A stretch of 14,830 nt of DNA from CAYNST01 sp964399955 (lineage in GTDB: Bacteria > Pseudomonadota > Gammaproteobacteria > Pseudomonadales > Cellvibrionaceae), in the NCBI GenBank assembly GCA_964399955.1, contig CAYNST010000086.1, positions 1 to 14,830 on the forward strand, read 5' to 3'. Shown here piece after piece: positions 6,658-12,573 of this stretch; position 1 is the stretch's first letter; each line of letters begins with the position of its first letter. Position numbers and translations under genes: made by a program. The notes below the pieces were generated by a model that did not search any database, was not told the origin of the DNA, and saw only the letters and a program-made list of their open reading frames with translations.

Positions 6658-8475
6658 TCAATCGCCGCCTCCTGCCTGGGCTGTCTGCTCGGCCAGCCAT
6701 TGCGCCACGCGCTGCTCCAAAACGGTCAGCGGCAGTGCGCCGCCGTCCAGCACCAGGTCATGAAATGCCTTTACATCAAAGGTGTCACCCAATTGCTGTT
6801 CAGCCTGAGCGCGGATGGCTAGAATTTTATTCATACCCACCTTATAGGCAGTCGCCTGGCCAGGCATGACAATATAGCGTTCAACCTCGCGCACCGCGTC
6901 AGCGCGGGTCATTGGCGTTTGTTGAACAAAATAGTTAACGGCCTGTTCCCGCGTCCATTTTTTACTGTGCATCCCGGTGTCCACCACCAGCCGCACGGCT
7001 CGCCACAGCTCCATGCTCAAGCGGCCAAAGTCGGAGTAGGGGTCACTGTAAAAGCCCATCTCCTTGGGAATACGCTCGGCGTACAGGCCCCAGCCTTCGA
7101 TGTAAGCCGTGTAGAAGCCGTGCTTTCTGAAGCTTGGCAGCCCTTCCGCCTCCTGCGCCAGGGCAATCTGCATATGGTGGCCGGGCAGGGCTTCATGAAA
7201 CGCCAGGGCTTCCATCTGATATTTTGGCAGCGCCGTCATGTCGTGGAGGTTGATGTAATAAATGCCGGGACGTGAACCGTCTTCTGCGGGTGACTGATAG
7301 AAGGCTTTGCCGGCCGATTTTTCCCGGAAGGGTTCAACCGCTTTGACAACCAGCTTGGCTTTGGGTAAACGTCCAAACAGCTCATTCAGGCGCTTCTCCA
7401 TGCCGTCAATGATCGCCTGGGTATCTTCCAGGTATGCCGCGCGTCCGGCCTCCGTATTGGGGTAAAAAAACTGCGGAGCATCGCGCATGAAAACGAAGAA
7501 CTCCGGCAGAGTGCCGTCAAATTTTACCCTCTTCAGCAGTTGTTGCATCTCGCCGTGAATGCGCTGGACTTCATCCAGCCCTAAGCTATGAATGGCTTCG
7601 GGGCTCAGCTCTGTGGTTGTGGTGCGTTTGATGATGTCTTTGTAAAAATCCTGACCGGCCGGCAACTTCCACGCGCCCGCCCGATCATCGGCTTTTTTGG
7701 CCAGCTTCTGCAGATAGGCAGTCAGTTTTTGGTAACCGGGCTGCACAGACGTTATCAGGGCGCGCTCTGCTTGCTGTAAAAGGTGCGCGCGCGCCTGCTC
7801 GGTCAGGCTCAGGTCGTCCACCTTTTTTCGAAAATCCTTAAGCAACGGGCTGTCGTCTTCCTTCTCCTGAAACGGCGCGCCGCGTATGAGGTTGGTGCTG
7901 TCGGCAATAACATAGGGGTACACAAAGGCAGGCGCAATGATCCCCTTCTTGGCGCGCCTATCCAGGTTGGCGATCAACTGTTCCATAAGTGCCGCCACCC
8001 CCTCCAGCCGGGCTATGTAGGCACGCGCATCCTCTTCGCTGTCAATTTGATGATTGTTGATCAAAAACGACGGCACCTGGGAGTGCAGCCCGAACATTTG
8101 ATTGACCGGGTAATTGTGGTCCCGCCAGCGGTAGGCTGCTATATCGCGGCGGAGCTGGTAGTCCATCAGCTCATAGCTGAGCCTGTTGGTCGCATTAAGT
8201 GCGCCCGGCTTTAGCTGTTGCAGTCGCTTGAGCTGGTTCTTGTTCAGCGCGTGCAGACGCTCGTCCTGCGCCGGGCTGATGTCGTCCCACAGGTGGTAGT
8301 TGGTTTTTCTACCAAGATAGGCCTGATGCAGCGGGCTAAGGGCCACATGTTCTTCAAACAGTTGCTCGAACAGTGCTTCTGCTGCAGGGTCGGCTGTATT
8401 GACGCTGGCACTGACGCCGACGGACAGAAGCCACAATAAATAAACGGAGCGGGTGAGAGAGGTTTTCAAGAGCAT
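6658..8475 (-). CDS. DUF885 family exported protein, putative zinc metallopeptidase
   Basis: This 605-residue protein starts with a signal peptide (charged MLLKTSLTRS, hydrophobic core 11-20, likely cleavage near residue 23-24), so it should work in the periplasm or be membrane-anchored. The motif FHEALPGHH (426-434) is the DUF885 hallmark, an HExx-like metal-binding site with His427, Glu428 and His433/His434. EGWGLYAE (460-467) downstream would supply a further acidic ligand. DUF885 proteins are placed among zincin-like peptidases; the substrate is not known. Other family features are ELWRAVRLVVDTGMH (489-503) and MPGQATAYKVG (537-547). The start at 8475 is chosen over a longer frame from 8544 because it begins the signal peptide and has AGGGA about 8 nt upstream. 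It is convergent with the penicillin-binding protein and follows the hybrid kinase gene after about 220 bp on the same strand. Confidence 0.9.
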   Translation of the reverse strand: MLLKTSLTRSVYLLWLLSVGVSASVNTADPAAEALFEQLFEEHVALSPLHQAYLGRKTNYHLWDDISPAQDERLHALNKNQLKRLQQLKPGALNATNRLSYELMDYQLRRDIAAYRWRDHNYPVNQMFGLHSQVPSFLINNHQIDSEEDARAYIARLEGVAALMEQLIANLDRRAKKGIIAPAFVYPYVIADSTNLIRGAPFQEKEDDSPLLKDFRKKVDDLSLTEQARAHLLQQAERALITSVQPGYQKLTAYLQKLAKKADDRAGAWKLPAGQDFYKDIIKRTTTTELSPEAIHSLGLDEVQRIHGEMQQLLKRVKFDGTLPEFFVFMRDAPQFFYPNTEAGRAAYLEDTQAIIDGMEKRLNELFGRLPKAKLVVKAVEPFREKSAGKAFYQSPAEDGSRPGIYYINLHDMTALPKYQMEALAFHEALPGHHMQIALAQEAEGLPSFRKHGFYTAYIEGWGLYAERIPKEMGFYSDPYSDFGRLSMELWRAVRLVVDTGMHSKKWTREQAVNYFVQQTPMTRADAVREVERYIVMPGQATAYKVGMNKILAIRAQAEQQLGDTFDVKAFHDLVLDGGALPLTVLEQRVAQWLAEQTAQAGGGD

Positions 8476-8695
8476 TGGGGAATCCCTGGCTGGCTTCCAG
8501 CTTGATGAGTTTCGTCCGAACATGGATGCGCAAGGGTACATCAATGCAATCGGTACCGAAACTCAAGTTACAATTTGCCAGGGTTGTCGATTACGCAAGG
8601 GGTGCTAGTTCACGGCGGTTGAGCAGAGTGGCCAAAAACACGGGTCGTTACCGGGCACCCACGCGGTGCGGTATTACCGGCCACGTTTGCTGCTG

Positions 8696-10606
8696 CTAAG
8701 CAATTCTGAGCTTTTTCACAATCTCGGCCAGCCGATAGGGCTTGGCAATAAACTGAAACTGCTCCAGGCTGTGTTGCCCGGTTTCCAGAGCGGGTTCTGC
8801 ATAACCCGATACCAGAACAATGTTTACCTTTGGCACCAGTTTGCGAGCAATTTCCCCCAGTTCTATTCCGCTCATGCCCGGCATGACGACATCGCTGAAC
8901 AACACCGAAAGATCCGGCGTCTTTTTCAGAATGGCCAAGGCTTCATCGCCGTTATTTGCAGAGAGCACCTCATAGCCCAGGTTGCGAAAAAGCTCCACTG
9001 TCATGTCCAGAACGTCCGGCTGATCATCCACCACCAGTGCCTTATCCTGCGCTTCTCGCGTTGGGCCCGGGTCTTTTACATCTTCGGTGACGCTTGGAAG
9101 GTATAGGGTGATCACTGTACCTTCGCCGAGGGTAGAGGACACCGTCAGGTCGCCGCCGGACTGCTGTGCAAAGCCGTATACCTGGCTCAAACCCAGGCCT
9201 GTTCCCTTGCCGACAGGCTTGGTAGTAAAAAACGGTTCAAATACCTTGGGTATGACATCCGGGTGAATACCTTCGCCAGTGTCGGACACGCTCACTTTTA
9301 CGTAGACACCTTCAGCGAGCTTGTTGACCTGATTTGCGCCAAGCGCAACAGCCTCAGTCGAGACCGAAACGGTGCCTCCTTCAGTCATGGCGTCGCCTGC
9401 GTTAACGACCAGGTTGAGCAACGCGGTTTCGAACTGGGTAGCGTCCATCAATACCATGGGTAAGGACGGAGCAAGAGCCAGGCCAAACTTTATTCTGCTG
9501 GTATTGGCCCTGCGGAGCACGGCGCCAAAAGAACAGATCACTTTGTTGACGTCGTGTTGTTCGAGCTGGAGCGGCTGTTGTCTGGCAAAAGTGAGTAGCT
9601 GCTTGGTCAGATTGGCGCCACGATCGGTAGCGCGCTCCATGCTCTCCAAGACCTTGGCGGCCGCCTCGGACTTGACCATCATGCGCAGTATTTCTAGCCC
9701 ATTGCCGATAACGCTGAGAAGATTGTTGAAGTCGTGAGCAACGCCGCCGGTAAGTCTGCCGATGGACTCCAGCTTTTGTGACTGAAACAACGCTTCTTTG
9801 GTTTTTTCCAAGGCTTCCGCAGCGCTGCGTCGCTCGGTAATGTCGCGCGTTATTTTGGCAAACCCAACCAGATCACCCATCGGGCTATAAATTGGGTCCA
9901 TTACCACGTGGGCCCAGAACTTTGTGCCGTCTTTGCGCAATCTCCAGCCTTCGTTTTCAAAAGAACCCTTGGCGGCCGCGTTTTCCAGGGCTTTCATCGG
10001 CAGGTCGGTTTGCCGGTCTTCCTCTATGTAAAACCGTGAGAAATGCGTGCCCACGACTTCGTCGTCGGCATAGCCCTTGATACGCTGTGCACCTGCATTC
10101 CAATTGGTGATGATACCTGCGGGTGAGAGCATATAGATGGCGTAGTCGGTGACGCCTTGCACCAAAATCCGGAATTGTTCTTCACTGGCGTGCAAGGCAT
10201 CGGACGCCTTTTTCTGCTCGGTTATATCGCGGGTGACCTTGGCGAAGCCCAGCAAGGTGCCTCCCGCATCGCGGATAGGGTCTATCACGACGCTCGCCCA
10301 GAAGGTCGAGCCGTCCTTTCTCACCCTCCAGCCCTCGTGCTCGAACTTGCCGGTCTCAATTGCGGAGCGGAGGGCTCGGCCGGGCAGGTCGGCTGCCTGA
10401 TCCTCGGGGCAGTAGAAGCGTGAAAAGTGCTGGCCTATTATCTCCTCGGCCTTATAGCCCTTTGAGCGCTCTGCACCTGCATTCCAGCTGGTAACCACCC
10501 CTTCGGGGGATAACATAAAGATGGCGTAATCCTTAATGTTTTCCACAAACAGGCTAATGCGCTCAGCGTCTTCCGGCGCAGGCGAGGGGGTGGTTGCTGA
10601 TGTCAC
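8696..10606 (-). CDS. PAS-PAS hybrid sensor histidine kinase with C-terminal receiver
   Basis: This 636-residue protein has no membrane segment, so it is a cytoplasmic sensor. Domains in order are PAS 1 (about 15-130), PAS 2 (about 145-258), a HisKA-type helix pair with GGVAHDFNNLLSV (phosphoacceptor His291), and an ATPase domain with NLVVNAGDAM (Asn402), SDTGEGI (Asp442) and GTGLGL (468-473). A receiver follows, with VVDDQ (Asp527, Asp528), FSDVVMPG (phospho-Asp572), Ser600 and AKPY (Lys622). All catalytic motifs are intact, so it should autophosphorylate and pass phosphate to its own receiver. The two PAS domains are close copies: NWNAG/SWNAG, HFSRFY, EGWR.RKDG and GFAK.TRDITE recur with a period near 128 residues. 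The start is GTG at 10606, with GAGG (10617-10620) 10 nt upstream; the ATG at 10616 is in another frame. No DNA-binding output domain is present. Ligand or cofactor of the PAS domains is not evident. Confidence 0.93.
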   Translation of the reverse strand: MTSATTPSPAPEDAERISLFVENIKDYAIFMLSPEGVVTSWNAGAERSKGYKAEEIIGQHFSRFYCPEDQAADLPGRALRSAIETGKFEHEGWRVRKDGSTFWASVVIDPIRDAGGTLLGFAKVTRDITEQKKASDALHASEEQFRILVQGVTDYAIYMLSPAGIITNWNAGAQRIKGYADDEVVGTHFSRFYIEEDRQTDLPMKALENAAAKGSFENEGWRLRKDGTKFWAHVVMDPIYSPMGDLVGFAKITRDITERRSAAEALEKTKEALFQSQKLESIGRLTGGVAHDFNNLLSVIGNGLEILRMMVKSEAAAKVLESMERATDRGANLTKQLLTFARQQPLQLEQHDVNKVICSFGAVLRRANTSRIKFGLALAPSLPMVLMDATQFETALLNLVVNAGDAMTEGGTVSVSTEAVALGANQVNKLAEGVYVKVSVSDTGEGIHPDVIPKVFEPFFTTKPVGKGTGLGLSQVYGFAQQSGGDLTVSSTLGEGTVITLYLPSVTEDVKDPGPTREAQDKALVVDDQPDVLDMTVELFRNLGYEVLSANNGDEALAILKKTPDLSVLFSDVVMPGMSGIELGEIARKLVPKVNIVLVSGYAEPALETGQHSLEQFQFIAKPYRLAEIVKKLRIA

Positions 10607-10689
10607 GGCGATACATCCTCGGGATAGACTAAATCGTGGCAGGCTCGGCGCCTGGCGCCTAACCCACCCGTCCTGTGGGACCTGGCAAG

Positions 10690-10718
10690 GTTATAACCAC
10701 TTCGCCTGGCAAATGCAA
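10690..10718 (-). promoter_or_regulatory. Candidate sigma-70 type promoter for the hybrid kinase gene
   Basis: On the minus strand TATAAC (10695-10690) matches five of six -10 positions. TTGCAT (10718-10713) lies 17 bp upstream as a weak -35. The -10 overlaps the palindrome GGTTATAACC (10689-10698), which could be an operator. The leader would be about 75 nt and include two tandem copies of GGCGCC (10647-10659). Confidence 0.35.
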
Positions 10719-10829
10719 CTGCATACCATTCAGGTAGTGGTTTGGGCGGGAGAGTGTGGATCAGGCATCACAAAACGGGCCAGCACCTCCGTGAAGCCAC
10801 CGAGGTTGTCATCGCTTGTGACCGAAGGG

Positions 10830-10961
10830 GCGCAGGACCCAGGCAGGAGTTGGACAGCTTCTCATCACCCATTGTTGCGTCTTCGGCTATGTGGTACGTA
10901 ACTACCGGGCGATTGGCTCAAGCGGGCGATTGGCTCAAACGCTTGGAACTGGGTCCTGCGC
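10830..10961. repeat. 13-bp inverted repeat pair spanning 132 bp
   Basis: GCGCAGGACCCAG (10830-10842) is the exact reverse complement of 10949-10961. The flanks show no target duplication, so this is not shown to be a mobile element. The arms enclose the 17-bp tandem repeat. Confidence 0.7.
10906..10939. repeat. Two-copy 17-bp tandem repeat
   Basis: CGGGCGATTGGCTCAAG (10906-10922) is followed directly by CGGGCGATTGGCTCAAA (10923-10939), 16 of 17 bases identical. It lies inside the loop of the 10830/10961 inverted repeat. It may be a simple duplication or paired binding sites; nothing decides between these. Confidence 0.8.
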
Positions 10962-11121
10962 TGCCCGGGCGTTCATCCGGGCAACCAAAAAACGGGAGCG
11001 GCCCGGACAAGGCGGCCCTGTCTTTACAGGAGTCGCTCATCCAGGCCACAGGTGTCATCCTCCTGGCAAACTGCACCCTAAGCTGTTCAGGCTGCAGCCT
11101 GCAGGATTACCGGATGGGTAT

Positions 11122-11226
11122 CTACAGGTCCGATAGGGTCTTCGCTGCGTTTTTAGACTTCTTTTCCCTTCGCTTTTCTTTTAGGGTTTTCTGTGGAACC
11201 TTCTTTTCTGCTTTTGCTTTGGACAT
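11122..11226 (-). CDS. 34-residue lysine-rich microprotein
   Basis: This short open frame starts with ATG at 11226 and ends TAG at 11122. The ribosome binding site AAGGTGAG (11241-11234) lies 7 nt before the ATG, which strongly supports translation. The product is very basic (11 Lys and 2 Arg of 34 residues). It has no Cys, His or aromatic residue and no membrane segment, and its core KTLKEKRREKKSKNAAK looks like a charged helix. Such peptides often bind nucleic acid or ribosomes, but that is inference from charge alone. Small proteins with a TLKEKR-like core occur in other bacteria as unnamed proteins, to my recollection. It lies 164 bp downstream of the GreA/GreB-like gene on the same strand, so the two may share a transcript. 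The codons use Lys AAA and AAG evenly. Confidence 0.7.
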   Translation of the reverse strand: MSKAKAEKKVPQKTLKEKRREKKSKNAAKTLSDL

Positions 11227-11233
11227 AAGAACT

Positions 11234-11241
11234 CTCACCTT
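11234..11241 (-). promoter_or_regulatory. Ribosome binding site of the lysine-rich microprotein
   Basis: AAGGTGAG on the minus strand is complementary to the 16S rRNA 3' end through GGTGA and sits 7 nt from the ATG. It is the main evidence that this short frame is a gene. Confidence 0.65.
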
Positions 11242-11302
11242 TCGTATTGAACCTCGCCTGGTGATAGCCGCGTGCTCACCTTCGAGAGGTTGTTAACAGC
11301 CA

Positions 11303-11317
11303 ATGCCGTTCCGGCAT
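11303..11317 (-). other. Small hairpin between the GreA/GreB-like and microprotein genes
   Basis: ATGCCG-TTC-CGGCAT forms a 6-bp stem with a 3-nt loop in the leader of the microprotein gene. There is no T-run, so termination is unlikely; it may affect RNA stability. Confidence 0.4.
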
Positions 11318-11390
11318 CTGTGGGTGCGGCTCAGCCACTACCGCATGGTGATGTACCTCCTCTACCATGATTGTTAATTAATGATCAAAG

Positions 11391-11708
11391 TCAAAAAACA
11401 TTCAGAATAATAAAAATATACCGTCTGCCGAAGACGCGAATCTCCTTGGTGTCGCCAGCCTTGCCATCCAGCAGTGACGCACCTAGAGGGGATAGGCACG
11501 ACAAATAGCCTTTTTCAGGATTACTGTCTTCCGGCGCAACCACAGTGACCGTGGCTTGGGCTGCCATTTGACAATCCAGAAGCCGGACCGAATCGCCAAT
11601 TTTTACCCTGACTTCGTCGGGCCTGTCGACCCAGCAAGGTAGTGGCAATGCAGCCGTCTTCCTCTGTAGTGCCTCAGAACCTGCCATCAGAAAATAACCT
11701 ACATTCAT
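11391..11708 (-). CDS. Stand-alone GreA/GreB C-terminal-domain protein (Rnk-like)
   Basis: This 105-residue protein has the FKBP-like C-terminal domain of the GreA/GreB/Rnk group: VKIGDSVRLLD (about 35-45), a central VTVVAPEDSNPEKGYLS and LSPLGASLLDGKAGD (about 72-86). The N-terminal coiled coil that GreA uses to reach the RNA polymerase active site is missing, so it cannot act as a transcript-cleavage factor. By analogy with Rnk, it may bind RNA polymerase through the secondary channel rim; this is inference. The ATG at 11708 has no clear ribosome binding site. A second ATG at 11687 (98 residues) follows TAGGT at a longish spacing and may be the real start. The lysine-rich microprotein follows on the same strand. 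The last residues (YIFIILNVF) are unusually hydrophobic. The downstream gap is AT-rich around 11369-11400. Confidence 0.75.
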   Translation of the reverse strand: MNVGYFLMAGSEALQRKTAALPLPCWVDRPDEVRVKIGDSVRLLDCQMAAQATVTVVAPEDSNPEKGYLSCLSPLGASLLDGKAGDTKEIRVFGRRYIFIILNVF

Positions 11709-11951
11709 GGGTGTGACTGCATATTCGTCCGATCAAGGTCAAGTCGACACGCGCAGACGTGTATTCGCCAGGCGATTGGACGAGCTATATTTTAGAAAGC
11801 TGGAATTGCGGGTGGGCGGGCCACCCGTTAAACGAGGAAGGCGGAGCGGTCACTCCGGTTATGAAGAAATACGTATCTATGCATTTTCATCACGGGAACA
11901 TCAAAGTGGGATTGACTCAATAATACTGCATAAAAAAATAAAGTCAAACCC

Positions 11952-12023
11952 ATGAAAAAAGCCTGCTACAGCGGAGTTTACACAAGTCGGGAAAACTCTA
12001 AAAGCGGGCCGTTTCTGAACTGA
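11952..12023 (+). CDS. Possible 23-residue microprotein, unproven
   Basis: The frame starts ATG AAA AAA and encodes a short polar peptide with one Cys (MKKACYSGVY at its N-terminus). No ribosome binding site is visible before the ATG, which argues against it. In its favour, the start lies directly at the end of an inverted repeat (11908-11951), and the stop sits inside a hairpin followed by seven Ts, so the frame fits between plausible transcript landmarks. I do not recognise a family. Confidence 0.2.
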   Translation: MKKACYSGVYTSRENSKSGPFLN

Positions 12024-12034
12024 AACCTTTTTTT
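12011..12034 (+). terminator. Weak possible intrinsic terminator
   Basis: GTTTC-TGAACT-GAAAC (12011-12026) is followed by C and a run of seven Ts (12028-12034). The stem is only 5 bp and AT-rich, so it would be weak. Confidence 0.35.
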
Positions 12035-12230
12035 GCCGGCGATGTCAATATACAAACACACTGACAATCATGCCGAGGCTTGGCGCCTCAGTAGTTTTAG
12101 AAATACGGCTATCTTGCCAGCCGGCACAATGGGTGGTATTGTCCAGCACATGAAATATTTAATTTTTTCATTTCTTATCCCCTCGGAAGCCAGGCGCCAG
12201 GAATTCACTCCTGCCCTTGCCTTCCATCGC

Positions 12231-12265
12231 AAAGGCGGCTAAAGCGCTAATCTTTAGCCGCCTTT
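12231..12265. terminator. Strong intrinsic terminator, probably bidirectional
   Basis: AAAGGCGGCTAAAG (12231-12244) and CTTTAGCCGCCTTT (12252-12265) form a perfect 14-bp stem with a 7-nt loop. The 3' arm ends in TTT and is followed by GTTT, and the A-rich 5' end mirrors this on the other strand. No recognised gene ends close to it on either strand: the nearest minus-strand gene upstream of it stops at 13918, and nothing on the plus strand is known after 6575. Confidence 0.75.
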
Positions 12266-12573
12266 GTTTAGCATTTCTTAGCCACCCTTTGATTCGGCTT
12301 GGTAGACCAAGCTCTCATCACATCGTGGAGGTGAGGTGGTGCCTTTAACATCAATGGTTAGTCCTTTGCGGTGAATTTTCCAGCAGGCGAGTGTGCGCCT
12401 GTAAATGTGGACGCCACTGCTCGGCAAGGCCGCATGCAGGCAAATTTTCGATAGAGCCAATAGTTTTTTGGTGTCTGCGTGTCTGCGTGTCTGGACGTTG
12501 ACGGCAGTTGCATCAAAGCCTTGGTGTGTCCGCCCAGCACCTTCAGCGCGATCAGAAATGGAAGCCAAATATC
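12266..12573. other. Leader region of the pseudokinase gene
   Basis: No gene is supported in these 308 bp. They hold a hairpin GCTTGGT-AG-ACCAAGC (12297-12312) and a three-unit 8-bp tandem repeat (12471-12494). No clear promoter was found. Confidence 0.45.
12471..12494. repeat. Three tandem 8-bp units upstream of the pseudokinase gene
   Basis: GTGTCTGC, GTGTCTGC and GTGTCTGG follow one another, ending 79 bp before the start codon. Short perfect tandems can change copy number by slippage, and this one lies where it could change promoter or leader spacing. Confidence 0.85.

Larger units (their letters stand above)
10607..11121. other. Gene-poor region upstream of the hybrid kinase
   Basis: No gene is supported in these 515 bp. 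They contain the candidate kinase promoter, two GGCGCC copies (10647-10659), a 13-bp inverted repeat pair (10830-10842 and 10949-10961), a two-unit 17-bp tandem repeat (10906-10939) and a 14-bp perfect palindrome CAGGCTGCAGCCTG (11088-11101). The palindrome lies 20 nt beyond the stop of the lysine-rich microprotein and may form a hairpin at the end of that transcript. Confidence 0.5.
11709..12230. other. Region without a recognised gene, ending at a strong terminator
   Basis: No known gene is seen in these 522 bp. A hairpin GGGTGG/CCACCC lies at 11810-11826, and an imperfect inverted repeat GGGATTGACT/AGTCAAACCC at 11908-11951. A 23-codon open frame (11952-12023) is followed by a weak hairpin and seven Ts. 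Around 12150-12175 the DNA is very AT-rich, with ATGAAA/TTTCAT complementarity. The strong terminator at 12231-12265 suggests that a plus-strand transcript runs through here, perhaps a small RNA or small protein gene. Confidence 0.45.

Noticed and set aside
10918..11058. 46-codon minus-strand frame downstream of the microprotein
   Set aside because: An AGGAGG touches its ATG with no spacing and the peptide is low in information; not enough support for a gene.
10742..11296. 184-codon plus-strand frame
   Set aside because: It crosses the inverted and tandem repeats and is antisense to the better supported lysine-rich microprotein; the sequence shows no family features.
11707..11955. 82-codon plus-strand frame divergent from the GreA/GreB-like gene
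   Set aside because: Its ATG overlaps the opposite start codon, there is no ribosome binding site, and no motif is seen.
12033..12242. 69-codon plus-strand frame ending in the strong terminator
   Set aside because: It needs a TTG start without a ribosome binding site and its stop lies inside the terminator stem; the region is better viewed as possible non-coding RNA.
12278..12568. 96-codon minus-strand frame across the tandem repeat
   Set aside because: The repeat explains part of the open frame and no conserved features are visible.
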